Shown here one piece after another: positions 24,612 through 34,652 of a DNA stretch of 64,000 nt. The stretch lies in contig CAVSUR010000009.1 in NCBI GenBank assembly GCA_963731285.1, positions 372,001 to 436,000 of the forward strand, given 5' to 3'. The notes beneath the pieces were generated by a model that saw nothing but the letters and a program-made list of their open reading frames with translations, ran no database searches and had not been told where the DNA came from. This DNA comes from CAVSUR01 sp963731285. GTDB taxonomy: Bacteria > Actinomycetota > Actinomycetes > Streptosporangiales > Streptosporangiaceae. The translations under genes and the position numbers were made by a program. Each line of letters starts with the position of its first letter. Within the stretch, counting starts at the first letter, position 1.

Positions 24612-25541
24612 GTGATTCTTGTGGCGGGTGGCACTGGTCGCCTGGGGACCGCCGTCGTCGGCCGCCTGGTCAAGAGGGACATCGACGTTCGGGTCCTGAC
24701 CCGTGACCCCAAACGCGCCGCCCGCCTCGAGGCTGAGCGGGTCGAGGTGGTGACCGGCGATGTGCGCAACCGCGCCAGCCTGGACCGGGCCACCGCGGGC
24801 GTTGACGTCGTGGTATCGGCGGTGCAGGGCTTCGCCGGGCCGGGAGGGGTCTCGCCTGCGACCGTCGACCGGGACGGCAACGCCAGCCTGACCGACGCGG
24901 CCAGGGCCGCCGGCGCTGACCTGGTGCTGATGTCCACGGTGGGTGCCGCGGCGAACAGCCCCATGGAGCTGTTCCGCATGAAACGCGCCGCCGAGGAATA
25001 CGCGTCGGCCAGTGGTGTGCCTACCACAGTGGTCCGGGCCACTGCGTTCGCCGAGCTGTGGGTCGACCTGCTTGAGCAGACCGCCCGGCGGTCGGGTCGT
25101 CCACTGGTCTTCGGCCACGGCGATAACGCCATCAACTTCGTATCGGTCAATGACGTGGCCTGCCTCGTCGAGCGGGCCATCACCGACCCGGCGACCCGCG
25201 GCCAGGTCCTCGAGATCGGCGGGTCCGGCAACCTGACCTTCAACGAGCTGGCCCGAGCCGTGCAGGCAGCTGCCGGGCGTACCAGCGCACCCCGCCATGT
25301 GCCCCCAGCGGTGCTGCGCTTGATGGGCGCCACCATCGGGCGGGTGAAGCCCGCACTGGGCCGCCAGGCGAAAGCCGCGCTCGTCATGGATCGTGTCGAT
25401 CTCACCTTCGACACAACGGCCATCCACCGCGTCTACCCCGACCTCCCCGCCACCTCGCTGACCGACCTACTCGCCACATCATCCTTGGCAAACCTGCCCG
25501 GCGCCCCCGCAGGAGCGGCCGAGTCCCCACTGAGGGGGCGA
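24612..25541 (+). CDS. NmrA-like NAD(P)-binding oxidoreductase
   Basis: An SDR-a/NmrA-type protein of about 310 residues: MILVAGGTGRLGTAVV with the GGTGxLG loop, VRVLTRDP, VEVVTGDVRN, LVLMSTVGAA, TTVVRATAFAELW and a substrate-side domain ending SLTDLLATS. Such proteins reduce quinones or act as redox sensors. The frame has no stop here and runs on to 27344; a TGA lies one base out of register at about 25530, so the original end was probably there. It begins 51 bp after the SnoaL gene and is likely under the same TetR control. Confidence 0.8.
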
Positions 25542-25781
25542 TCCACTCGGTTCCCAACGATTACGGTCATGGCCCGTCCGATTGCTGGCGGGGCAGTTCA
25601 TCGCCGCGGGCAGCCGCTGACAGTAACGATGACAGCACCAGCCAACGGCCGCCGCACCCGCTCGACAGCAGCCGACCACGCTTGGTCGTCACCGTCTCAG
25701 GCCGTGATGCCTTCGCATGCTCGACACCTGCGTCGCAGGCCTCGATGGCCGGCTCATATGCCCTTGCGGATACCCCCGTCA

Positions 25782-25964
25782 TCATCTGATTCCGCCCGCT
25801 CCGACTTTGTCATCCAGATCCCGGTACACCGCCTGCCCGTGACTGGTGAGCAGAACCGCGCTCGTCTCGAAGGGGCAGCCCGCGGTGGAGACCTGGTCCA
25901 GCAGCGATCGGTTGCTCGGCACCGCCTGCCTCTCGGGCCGTTCACCACCCAAGATGCATGCCAT
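25782..25964 (-). CDS. Short unrecognised frame in the spacer
   Basis: Sixty residues from ATG 25964, with MACILGGERPERQAVPSNR at the start and STAGCPFETSAVLLTSHGQ later. Codon third positions are strongly G/C, in contrast to the frames on the opposite strand. I do not recognise a family, and no clear RBS is visible. It could be a small protein or the tail of a lost gene. Confidence 0.3.
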   Translation of the reverse strand: MACILGGERPERQAVPSNRSLLDQVSTAGCPFETSAVLLTSHGQAVYRDLDDKVGAGGIR

Positions 25965-26111
25965 CCGGCTGGCGGCGGTCCGGCGAGCCTGGCCGTGCCG
26001 GGAATCGGCAGCGTCCTGCCGGGTAGGAAACTTAATGATGAGGAAATCCCGGCTGAACGTGATGGCATGCTGCGCCTGCCCGAGCCCGGTGGCGGAAAAT
26101 CCGGAGCGCCG

Positions 26112-27344
26112 GTGAGCGGCCGCGGCGAGCCGCCCGTCGTGATCGTCGGCGCCGGGCTCGCGGGCCTGGCCTGCGGCCTGGATCTGGCCGCGGCCGGCGT
26201 CACGGTCCAGATTCTGGAGGCGTCCGACGGTGCCGGCGGCCGGATGCGCACCGACCAGCGCGACGGCTTCCTGCTGGACCGCGGCTTCCAGGTCTTCAAC
26301 ACCTCCTACCCCCAGGTGCAGCGGCGCGTTGACCTGCGCGCGCTGCAGCTGCGGCCGTTCACCCCCGGCGTGCTGCTGCACACGCCGGCTGGGCGGGTGC
26401 GGTTCGCTGATCCGACCCGGCAGCCGCGCCAGAGCGGTGACCTGCTGCGGGGCCGCCTGGCGAAGCCGGCTGACGTGCTCGCGCTGGCCGGGCTCAGCGC
26501 CGCCGATCTGCTCCTGCCGGCCCGGATGATCACCAGCCGGCCGGAACGGACCACCTTGGCCGCACTGACGGAGGCGGGCATTTCTCCCGATCTCATCGAG
26601 CTGTTCTTCCGGCCGTTCCTGGCCGGAGTGTTCCTCGAGGATCAGCTGCAGACCTCTGGCCGGTTTTTCCACCTGGTCTGGCGCAGCATGCTGCGCGGCA
26701 CCCTGACGCTGCCCCGCCGCGGCGTCCAGGCCGTCCCCGAGCAGCTCGCGGCGGGGTTGCCGCCCGGTGTGGTCCGGCTGGAAACGCCAGTCAGGAGGCT
26801 CACCGAGGATGGGGTCGCGCTCGCGGACGGCACGGGGCTGCCGGCGCGCGCCGTGGTCGTGGCGACCGGCGCGGCGGAGGCCGGGCGCCTGCTGCCGGAG
26901 CTGGATGTCAGCGCGACCCGCACGGTGACCACGGTGTACTACGCCGCGCCGGCCTCGCCGCTGCGCGAGCCGACGCTGCTCGTCGATACCGAGCGCCGCA
27001 TTCTCAATACTGTCGTGCTCAGCGAGGTGACGTCGGGCTACTCGGCCTGCCCGGAGGCGCTGATCTCCGCGTCCGCGCTCGGTGATGCCGCCGCCGAGCC
27101 CGCGCTGCGGGCCAGGCTGGCTCAGCTGTACCGGACGGACACCTCGGGCTGGGAGCATCTGGCGACCTATCCGGTGCGCGGCGCGCTGCCCGACATGACC
27201 GCGCCGCATGCCCTCAGCCGCCCATGCCGGGTGGGACCAGGGCGTTATGTGTGCGGGGATCACCGGGCGACCGGCTCGGTGCAGGGCGCGCTCGCGTCCG
27301 GAAGCCGGGCCGCCCGCGAGATTCTCAGCCAGATCGACCGCTAG
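26112..27344 (+). CDS. FAD-dependent amine oxidase / phytoene-desaturase-like oxidoreductase
   Basis: About 410 residues. PVVIVGAGLAGLACGLDLAAAG and ILEASDGAGGRMRT form the FAD-binding GxGxxG and GG-R motifs, the central FFRPFLAGVFLE and SGRFFHLVWR segments are typical of protoporphyrinogen-oxidase/desaturase relatives, and GRYVCGDHRATGSVQGALASG is the C-terminal FAD motif. GTG 26112 is preceded by GGAG at good distance; an ATG at 26067 lacks an RBS. The reading frame is continuous with the NmrA-like gene upstream, but the 190-codon spacer is low-complexity and not protein-like, so I treat them as two genes. Substrate unknown. Confidence 0.83.
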   Translation: MSGRGEPPVVIVGAGLAGLACGLDLAAAGVTVQILEASDGAGGRMRTDQRDGFLLDRGFQVFNTSYPQVQRRVDLRALQLRPFTPGVLLHTPAGRVRFADPTRQPRQSGDLLRGRLAKPADVLALAGLSAADLLLPARMITSRPERTTLAALTEAGISPDLIELFFRPFLAGVFLEDQLQTSGRFFHLVWRSMLRGTLTLPRRGVQAVPEQLAAGLPPGVVRLETPVRRLTEDGVALADGTGLPARAVVVATGAAEAGRLLPELDVSATRTVTTVYYAAPASPLREPTLLVDTERRILNTVVLSEVTSGYSACPEALISASALGDAAAEPALRARLAQLYRTDTSGWEHLATYPVRGALPDMTAPHALSRPCRVGPGRYVCGDHRATGSVQGALASGSRAAREILSQIDR

Positions 27345-27399
27345 CGCCGCCCGGGCGGCACCGCCCCCCGGGCCGCCACTCGCCCGGCGGCGACCGGCG

Positions 27400-27669
27400 T
27401 CAGCCTGCCGCGCCGCGCCTGCGCTGCTGCCCGCGCGCCTCGGACGCCCGGGCCGCCGAGCAGTGCTCACACCGGCAGCCCCAGTTCCGGTAGCCCGATG
27501 CGGTACCGTGCGGCACCTCGGCGAACCGCCGGTCCTGCAGCGAGCCCACCCACGCCCGCCGGGCGGCGGTGGCGGCGGCCCGGCACGGCTCGCACCGGCA
27601 GCCGTAGTTGTTGTAGGCCGACGCGGTGCCGTGGTTGCGCCCGCCGCCACGGACGCCGCTAGCCGTCAT
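27400..27669 (-). CDS. Small protein with duplicated HGTxxxYxxxGCRCxxC motif
   Basis: Eighty-nine residues containing two copies of one module: HGTASAYNNYGCRCEPCRAA and HGTASGYRNWGCRCEHCSAA, about 35 residues apart, joined by AARRAWVGSLQDRRFAEVP. Each has two Cys in C-R-C-x-x-C, a His and aromatic residues, suggesting a small metal-binding (zinc) knuckle. Related single or double modules occur in actinobacteria and their phages without assigned function. The basic tail (GQQRRRGAAG) would suit nucleic-acid binding; this is inference. Confidence 0.6.
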   Translation of the reverse strand: MTASGVRGGGRNHGTASAYNNYGCRCEPCRAAATAARRAWVGSLQDRRFAEVPHGTASGYRNWGCRCEHCSAARASEARGQQRRRGAAG

Positions 27670-27932
27670 GACTCGCGGGGCCGGAGGGCGCGGCCAGGCC
27701 CGGATCCGGCGGTACAGTAACGGTACATAGCACGCTTCCTGATCTTGTCAGCGTATATATGACGCTTTGCCCCGCGATCAGGTGCACGTCGGGCCGCCCC
27801 CGGCCGCGCGGGCGGCGTGACCATGACTGTCCCGCGTACGGCGGGGGGGCTAATCTGTCACCTGCCGGGCAGCCGCTGCCAGGCCGGCCAGCCTGCTGAC
27901 ATGCCAGACAGCAGTGCCCGAGTGGGAGGACC

Positions 27933-28637
27933 GCGTGCAGTACCAGCTATCCAGAGCGCTCGCCTGCCCGCTGCTCCGGCTCTGGGCCGGCCGCGGATCA
28001 CCGGCACAGAGCACATTCCCGCCTCCGGCGGAGCCATCATGGCCTCCAACCACCTGTCCGTGGTCGACACGATCTACCTGCCGCTGATGCTGGAACGGCC
28101 GCTGACGTTCGTGGCCAAGTCGGAGTACTTCACCGCCACCCGGCTGCGCGACCGCGCCGTCGGGCGCGTATCTGCGCGGCACCCATCAGCTCTCGGTGGA
28201 CCGGACCGGCGCGCGGGCCGGCCAGGCGATGCTCGAATCCGCCCTCGACCTGCTGCACAGGGGCGGGCTGTTCGGGATGTACCCGGAGGGAACCCGGTCG
28301 CCCGATGGCAGGCTGTACCGGGGCCGGACCGGGGTCGGCTGGCTGGCCCTGACCGCCGGCGTGCCGGTGATCCCGGTCGCCATGGTCGGCACCGACCGGG
28401 TGCTGGCGCCCGGCCGGCGGCTCCCGCGGCCAGGCCGGATCGAGGATCAGGATCGGCGAGCCGATGACCTTTCATGCCTACGACGGCCAGCCGGTCGGGG
28501 CGCGGCAGCGCAGGGCCGTGACCGACGAGGTCGTCCAGGCCATCGGCAAGCTCTCGGCCCAGGAGTACGTGCCGATGTACGCGTCGGTGCGCAAGGAGCA
28601 GCTGGCCGCAGAGCGGGCCCTGCAGCCCGGCCGGTAG
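27933..28637 (+). pseudogene. 1-acyl-glycerol-3-phosphate acyltransferase (PlsC), three frameshifts
   Basis: Stitching three frames gives a complete PlsC-type acyltransferase: VQYQLSRALACPLLRLWAGR at the membrane-facing start, GTEHIPASGGAIMASNHLSVVDT with the catalytic N-H-x4-D, RGTHQLSVDRTGARAG, LFGMYPEGTRSPDG (the PEGTR motif), TAGVPVIPVAMVGT and a tail ending AERALQPGR. The joins are near 27990, 28165 and 28440. It would acylate lysophosphatidic acid in phospholipid synthesis. Because all blocks are otherwise perfect, I favour base-calling errors; neighbouring genes show the same problem. Confidence 0.75.
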
Positions 28638-29449
28638 CCGCCCTGGTCAGGCGGCCGCCGGGCGGGAAGCCACGGCAGAGCCGCGGTCGCCAGGCGGCTC
28701 AGCCCCGGTCGCGGGGTACCGCCGGGTGATCGTCCTGGTCCGCCTGGCTCCGGGGTAGCCCGGGCCGCTGTGCCCCGGCTCCGGGTCCTCGCCCGTGCTC
28801 CCCGGCTGGGAGCCGCCCGCTGCCGGGTTCCCGGGCAGTGACCGGCCGGCCCGGCTCCGGGCCGCCACGTGCCGGCCGCCACCGCATCGGCGGGAGCGTG
28901 GGGCCGGGATCCACGGCGTGCCCCGCATCCCTGGCCTCCCGGCGGGCTCCGGCGGCGGCTGCGGCGACTCGCCGGCCCGGGGTGCCCGGCCCGGCCCGGC
29001 TGCCTGCCGCGGAGCGTGCCCGGCCACTGGCACGGCAGCGGAGCCCGGCTGCCGTCGGCTGGCCGCGCGCGGCGTCATCGGCGCCGCCCAGGGCATGCTC
29101 GCTCTCCGGCCTGGGCGCCGGCCGCCACGGGCGGCGGCCCGGAGTCTCCGGCGGCTTCTGCGGCGGCCGCGGGCCGCCCGGACCAGGCCCGGCGCCTGGC
29201 CGTCTGCGCCGGGCCGCGTTGTCTCCTCGCCGCCGGCGCGCCGGCCGGTCCCGGCGGGCCTGCTGGCCTGCTCGCGGCGGTTGCCAGGTGCCGGTGCCGG
29301 CGGCGGCCCTGGCCGGGACGCTCTCGGCGGCCGCGCCAGCGTCCTGGTGCCTGAGCCGCCGCCCGGTCCCGGCCGGGCGGGGCGGCCGGGCCCGGCTGCG
29401 CCCCGGTGCCACGCCGTACCCAGTTCCGCCGGCGGCCGGCGGCGCGCGG
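28638..29449. other. Extremely GC-rich low-complexity stretch
   Basis: About 800 bases where every frame is open and rich in Pro, Arg, Gly and Ala, with no recognisable domain. It lies after the membrane helix of the S8 protease on the minus strand, so it may contain that gene's disordered C-terminal tail, but the end of the protease cannot be placed. Confidence 0.4.
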
Positions 29450-30761
29450 CGCGGCCATCCGGCGGCGGCAGCTGCCATCGCAGCACGGCGTAGCCGATGA
29501 CCAGCGCCAGCAGCACGATCATCAGGCCAGCGCAGATCACCGCTAGCGCTGCAGCCGGGGTACCAGGGCGGCCCGGGCGGCGGCACGGCGGGGGCGCGGG
29601 CTGCGGCGGCAGCGCCCCGGCCGCGGCCCGGGGTGCCGGGGCTGGCGAGGGCTCGCGGCCGGCCGAGCGGCCCGCGCCGGCGTTCACGGTGCCGGTCCCG
29701 AGGCCAGCCCGCCGGCCGGCCGGGCGCCGGCGCCGGGCTGCTGGTCAGCGCCGGCGTCGACCTGGCCGGGGCTGAGGTGCGGGAACCGGGACTTGATCAG
29801 CGCGGCGATGCCGGTGACGATGGCGCTGGCCGCGGTGGTGCTGCTGACCGTCGGGTAGCCGGAGGCCGTGCGCGCACCCGGCGGCCGCGATGACGCCCGC
29901 GCCCGGCGCCGTCAGCTGCACATACGGCTGGTTGCTGGAGCCGCGCATCACCTGGTTGCGGTCGGCCGCGCCGACCGAGATGACGCCCGGGTAGGCGGCC
30001 GGGTAGTTGACCGGGCCGGTGCCGCGGGCGTTGTCCCCGGCGGGCGCGACCAGCACCACGCCCTGCGCAGGGCGTAGGCGACGGCGGCCTGCTCGGCCGG
30101 GCTGCCGTCCGCGGCGATGATGCCGGCAGCGGTGGCGCCGCTCGTGCCGGGGGACGGGCAGCGGCCGAGATCGCGGTGGGCTCGGGCGCCGGCCGGGGTC
30201 CAGCGGCAGGTCGATCACGCGTGGCGCCGTGCCGACCGCGTACCTGATGCCGCTGGCGATGGCGTCCGGCAGCCCGGCGCCGGCGGCGCGTCTGTCCAGC
30301 AGCGGATCGTCGCTGGTCAGGGTGACCCGCGACGGACAGGATCCGGGCCCGCGGGGGCGATCGCCGATGATGCCCGAGTGCGCCGCCTGCGCCGGTGCCC
30401 CTGCCCGGCGATGAGGCTGGCGGCCGCGCGTGCCCTGCACGCCGAAGATACGAGCTGGCCGCCTCGCCGGCGCCGGTGTAAGTCCGGGCCGGTGGTCACC
30501 GAGCCGGCCAGGTCGGGCTGCCGGGCGTCGACGCCGTCGCTGAGCACCGCGACGGTGACGCCGCTGCCCCGGGTGGCCTGCCAGGCCTGCGCTGACGCCG
30601 AGCTCGCTCAGCCACCACTCCTGCTGGCGGACCTGATCGGCCAGCGGCAGCGGTGCGCTCCGGCCGCCACGCCATACGCCGCCAGCGCAGCGGCGAGCAC
30701 GGCGCGACGCGGGCGGAGGGAACCTCCGCGGCACGCCGGCCTGCCTTCCGTGGGGGTTCAC
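29450..30761 (-). pseudogene. S8 (subtilisin/mycosin-like) serine protease, multiply frameshifted
   Basis: Pieces from different frames assemble into a secreted membrane-anchored subtilase. There is a signal-peptide-like RRAVLAAALAAYGVAAGA (about 30690), then QQEWWLSELGV, the Asp box AVLSDGVDARQPDLAG, VVLVAPAGDNARGTG with the oxyanion Asn, NYPAAYPGVISVGA, and the serine region SGYPTVSSTTAASAIVTGIAALI. It ends with a membrane helix LAVICAGLMIVLLALVIGYAVL. This is the layout of mycosin-type proteases of actinobacteria. The helix near the His is broken, and the expected G-T-S reads S-T-T. At least four indels are needed; error is likely. The start is uncertain. Confidence 0.65.
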
Positions 30762-30851
30762 CGCATGTGTGCCATGTTCGCGGTCCGTTCGTGCCGCCTC
30801 CCTCCGGCAGGCTCGCCGTGACCCGGCCCGTGACCTGCCGTGCCCGGATCG

Positions 30852-31675
30852 TCAGGCCTGGCGGGCCGGCGACAGCCGGACGTGCGCCCCCGGCGGCAGC
30901 CCGAGCTGCTCGGCCGCGTCGCCGGCGTTGACCGCCAGCGAGATCAGCCCGGCGCTGTCGGTGAACGCGACGATCTCGCCCGGGCGCCACGGCCGCGAAG
31001 GTCTCCAGGTACGGGACGGTCAGCTGGCGGCGCCCGCAGCGGACGATCAGCGGCGAGCCGAAGCCGATGCCCAGCCGGCCGGCGTCGCGCCGCCGGGATG
31101 GACAGCTGCACGTTGCCGAACCGGTCCACCGACATGACCTCGCCCTCGGCCTCGCCGTCGTGCACCCGGCTGGTCGGCGCGGGCAGCGTGACCAGGTCGG
31201 CCGACGTCGATCTCGGTCGCCCGCCGCGGCCCAGCTCGGTGCCCGCCGCCAGGTGCGCGGCCACCGGCATGAAGATGTCCCGGCCGTGGAAGGTGGTGGA
31301 GACCGGGTGCAGCCACAGCTCGCCGTTGGTGAGCTGGACCGCCCGCTGCGCGCCGCCCAGCGCGGCGACGGCCCAGGACAGCACGCCGTTGTCCGGGCCG
31401 ACCAGGACGGCTGTCGCCCGCCTGCACCGCGACGCCGCGGCGGGCGGTGCCCACGCCGGGATCGACGACCGCCACGTGCACGGCGGGCGGCAGGTAGCGG
31501 ACGGTCTGGGCGAGCACCGCCGCGCCGCGCCGGACGTCGCCGGGCTGCACCAGGTGGGTGATGTCGATGACCTGGCCGCGGGCGCGATCCGCGCGGCGAC
31601 GCCGTGGCAGGCCGCGACAAAGCCGTCTTCCAGCCCGTAGTCGGTCAGGAACGTCAGGCAGTCAAAGGAAGTCAC
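30852..31675 (-). pseudogene. SAM hydroxide adenosyltransferase (SAM hydrolase) family, frameshifted
   Basis: Assembled from several frames: FDCLTFLTDYGLEDGFVAACHGV (the conserved Asp-rich start), VAVVDPGVGTARRGVAVQ, LVGPDNGVLSWAV, STTFHGRDIFMPVAAHLA, SVDRFGNVQLSI, GIGFGSPLIVRCG and a C-terminal barrel ending LPPGAHVRLSP. This is the DUF62 / SAM-dependent halogenase-like family, whose common members hydrolyse S-adenosylmethionine to adenosine and methionine. GTG 31675 is the start and the TGA is at 30852. At least four small indels break the gene, as in its neighbours. Confidence 0.75.
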
Positions 31676-31773
31676 GAATCGTGAGCGTACGTCTAGCGGC
31701 GTGCCGTATAGCCGCAGTGAGCCCGCCGAGGCCTGCCTACGATGGAGATGCGCTGGAGGACCAGGGAGGCCAG

Positions 31774-32021
31774 GTGGCGGCGCTGTCCGAGCTGGAGATG
31801 CGCATCCTGGCCTTCGAGCGGAGCTGGTGGCGGTTTCCCGGCGCCAAGGAGCGGGAGATCCTCGAGGTGCTCGGCATGCCGGCGACCCGGTACTACCAGC
31901 TGCTCAACGAGCTGATCGACCGGCCCGAGGCGGCCGAGTTCGACCCGCTGCTGGTGACCCGGCTGCGCCGGCAGCGCGGCCGCAGGCGGCGGATGCGCTC
32001 GGCCGCCGACCGGCCAGATGA
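31774..32021 (+). CDS. DUF3263 family small protein
   Basis: About 80 residues from GTG 31774 (GGGAGGCCA upstream). LSELEMRILAFERSWWRFPGAKEREILEVLGM and ATRYYQLLNELIDRPEAAEFDPLLVTRLRR are the signature of this actinobacterial family, which looks like a helix-turn-helix domain. The Arg-rich end runs past its expected stop in the starting frame. A one-base shift would end it at the TGA overlapping the next ATG (ATGA at 32018), which I take as the true end. It is probably co-transcribed with the trehalose phosphatase; its role is unknown. Confidence 0.75.
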
Positions 32022-32865
32022 CCTCGCGCTCCCGGGGCCGCCGACGGCTCCCCGCTGCCGAGCACCGAGGCGGGCCGGGCCGGCCTGGCCGCGCTGCTGG
32101 CCGCCCCGGCCCGGCGCTGATCGCGCTGGACTTCGACGGCACGCTGTCGCCGATCGTCGCCGACCCCGCGGCCGCCCGGCCGCTGCCGCGGCGCGTGGCC
32201 GCGCTGCGCAGGCTCGGGCCGCTGGCCGGCACGCTGGCCGTCATCACCGGCCGCCCGGCCGCCGATGCCGTGCGGTTCGGCGCCCTGGACCAGGTGCCCG
32301 GCATCATCGTGCTCGGTCATTACGGCAGGCAGCGCTGGCACGACGGCACGCTGACCGCGCCGCCGCCGCCGCCGGGAGTGGCGCAGGCCCGCAGCGCGCT
32401 GCCCGCCGTGCTGGCCGCGGCGGGCGCGCCGCCGGGCACCTGGACCGAGGACAAGGACGGCGACGCGGTGGCGGTGCACACCCGGCGCGCCGCGGACCCG
32501 CAGCGCGCCCTGGATCTGCTGCGCGGCCCGCTGACCGCGCTGGCGGAGCGGACCGGCCTGGTCGCCGAGCCGGGCCGCCTGGTCATCGAGCTGCGGCCGG
32601 CCGGGCTCGGACAAGGGCACAGGCCCTGAAGGATCTTGCCGCAGCCCGGCGCCCTGGCGCGATCTTGTACTGCGGTGATGATCTCGGTGACGGGCCGGCC
32701 TTCCGCGCGGTCGCGGAGCTGCGGACCGCCGGGCTGCCCGGGCTGGCGGTGTGCAGCGGCTCGGCCGAGGTGGCGGCGATCGCCGCCGAGACCGACCTGG
32801 TCGTAGACGGCCCGTCCGGTGTTGCGGCCCTGCTGGACTTTCTCGCCCAGGCTTTCAGGGGCTAG
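32018..32865 (+). pseudogene. otsB: Trehalose-6-phosphate phosphatase, frameshifted
   Basis: HAD-superfamily phosphatase. ALIALDFDGTLSPIVADP is motif I with the nucleophile D-x-D, LAVITGRPAADAV is motif II, the cap follows through HYGRQRWHDG and TEDKDGDAVAVHTRR, and ILYCGDDLGDGPAFRAV carries motif IV. The frame breaks near 32610, where the text should read GLDKGQALKDL; two one-base insertions in CTCGGACAAGGGCACAGG restore it. It dephosphorylates trehalose-6-phosphate. The stop overlaps that of the convergent synthase gene. Inactivation is doubtful given the local error pattern. Confidence 0.82.
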
Positions 32866-34346
32866 CAGCCAGCGCGGCCAGCCGGTCGGAGTCGAGCGCG
32901 GCGAGCTGGTCGGCGAACCACCGGGCGGGCGGCAGCGCGGCCGCGGCCCGGGCCAGCTCGGCGCTGCGGCGGATCCGCTCGGCGTCGGGCATGAGCAGAG
33001 CCTCATGCAGCGCGTCCGCAGTTCCGGTGACGTCGAACGGGTTGATCAGCAGGGCCGCCGGGCCGAGCTCGGCCGCGGCGCCCGCCTCGCGGGATAGCAC
33101 CAGAGCGCAGCCGCGGTCGGACAGCAGCGGCCCTTCCTTGGCCACCAGGTTCATCCCGTCCCTGACCGGGTTGACCAGCAGCACGTCGGCCAGCCGGTAA
33201 GCCGCCAGCGAGCGCGCGTAATCGTCATTGACGTGCAGCATCAGCGGATCCCAGTCGGGCGTGCCGAAGTCGTTGACGATCTGCGCCGCCATCCGCTGCA
33301 CGCTTGCGGTGTACTCGCGGTACTCGGGCAGGTCGTGCCGGGATGGGTAGGCGAGCGCCAGGTGCGTCACCCGGCCGCGCCACTGCGGATGCGCGGTGAG
33401 CAGCTGCCGGTAGGCGGCCAGCCCGCGGACGATGTTCTTGGACAGCTCGGTGCGGTCGATCCTGACGATCAGCTTGCGGCCCGCCGCGGCCTCGGCCAGC
33501 CGCGCCGTCCTGGTCCTGACGTCCGGCTCGGCGGCGCGCGCGGTCAGCTCGGCGGGATCCACGCCGAGCGGATGCACGCCGATGCCGGTGACGTGCCCCC
33601 GGTAGCGTCACGGTCTGCCGCCCGCGGTCCACGGCCGCGCCCAGGAACTGCTCGCAGCAGTCCAGGAACGCATCGGCCCACCGCTGGGACAGGAAGCCGG
33701 CGTGGTCGGCGCCGAGAATCCCGTCGAGCACCTCGCGGCCGATCCCGCCGGGCAGCATCCGGTAGTAATCGGCAGGCGCCCACGGCGTGTGCGAGAAGTG
33801 CGCGATCTTCAGGTCGGGCCGGAGCTCGGCCAGCATCCGCGGGGCCAGGGACAGGTGGTAGTCCTGGATCACGACTCGGACGTCCCCGGCCGGGGGGCGT
33901 CCGGCCGCGGCCGCGAGGGCCGAGGCGAAAGACCGGTTGTAGGTGCGGAAGGACTCCCACTCCCGGTCGAAGGACAGATCGAAGTTCGGCTGGTTCGGGG
34001 CGTCGTAGAGCATGTGGTGCACGAACCACAGCGTCGAGTTCGCCACCCTGTTGTACGCGCGATGGAAGACCGCAGGCGGGATGTCGAGCATGCATACGCC
34101 CGATCCGCTGACGCCGTCGAGGTTCAGCATGCCGCCGACGGACCGGCGGGCCGCGGCCCGGTCAGCCTCGGTGAGCGCCGCGCAGACCCACAGCACGTCC
34201 GCCCGCCCGGCCGCCGCGGACAGTCCGGCGATCAGCCCGCCGCCGCCGCGGCGCGCGCTCAGCGTGCCGTCGTCGCAGAGCATGAACGACACCGGCCCGC
34301 GGTTAGAGGCGATCAGGATCCGCTCGCCGACTGATGATCCGCTCAT
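32855..34346 (-). pseudogene. otsA: Trehalose-6-phosphate synthase (GT20), one homopolymer frameshift
   Basis: About 496 residues when repaired. LIASNRGPVSFMLCDDG and RRGGGGLIAGLSA form the UDP-glucose loop, VVIQDYHLSLAPRMLAELRPDLKIAHFSHTPW is split around the conserved D-Y-H and the FSHTPW box, and GREVLDGILGADHAGFLSQRW, KLIVRIDRTELSKNIVRGL, EYREYTASVQRMAAQIVNDFG, VRDGMNLVAKEG and LSREAGAAAELG complete the GT-B core. One extra G in a five-G run near 33598 shifts the frame between the two lobes. It joins glucose from a nucleotide sugar to glucose-6-phosphate. It is convergent with otsB, the pathway partner. Confidence 0.85.
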
Positions 34347-34444
34347 TGTTGCGTCAGGCTATCTGGCCGGGCCGCAGGCCAGCCGGGGGATCGCCAGGTG
34401 CGGAGCACCGCCGTTGCCGGTTAGAGTGTTGTGCACAACTTCAT

Positions 34445-34640
34445 AACGCTCATCCAGAGGGGTGGAGGGACCGGCCCGGTGAAGCCCCGGCAACCATCGC
34501 GATGACTGGCGAAGCCAGCCTCGCAATGTGCCGCTGCATCACGATGTCGCAGCGGAAGCGCCCGAATAGACGGGCGGCGAGGTCATCTCGACAGGTGCCA
34601 ATTCCGGCCCGCGGCGAACGCCGGCGGGACAGATGAGGAG
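34445..34640 (+). promoter_or_regulatory. SAM-I (S-box) riboswitch upstream of thrC
   Basis: The S-box core is clear: CTCATCCAGAGGGGTGGAGG, GACCGGCCCGGTGAAGCC and CCGGCAACC, followed about 100 bases later by GGTGCCAATTCC and closing GATGAG. P1 pairs 34449-34454 with 34632-34637. The long P3/P4 region sits between. There is no separate terminator hairpin; the 3' P1 strand touches the GAGGAGAGG ribosome site of thrC, suggesting that SAM binding blocks translation. S-box control of threonine synthase makes sense because homoserine is shared by methionine and threonine synthesis. Confidence 0.9.
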
Positions 34641-34652
34641 AGGCCTCGCCCC

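Noticed and set aside
25782..27650. 622-codon minus-strand frame opposite the FAD oxidoreductase
   Set aside because: Low-complexity shadow. Only its last 60 codons, which lie in the spacer, have independent protein-like bias and are kept as a low-confidence feature.
28647..29687. 346-codon Pro/Arg-rich minus-strand frame as an independent gene
   Set aside because: Its only protein-like part is the membrane helix near 29460-29550, which belongs to the S8 protease; the rest is low-complexity GC-rich sequence.
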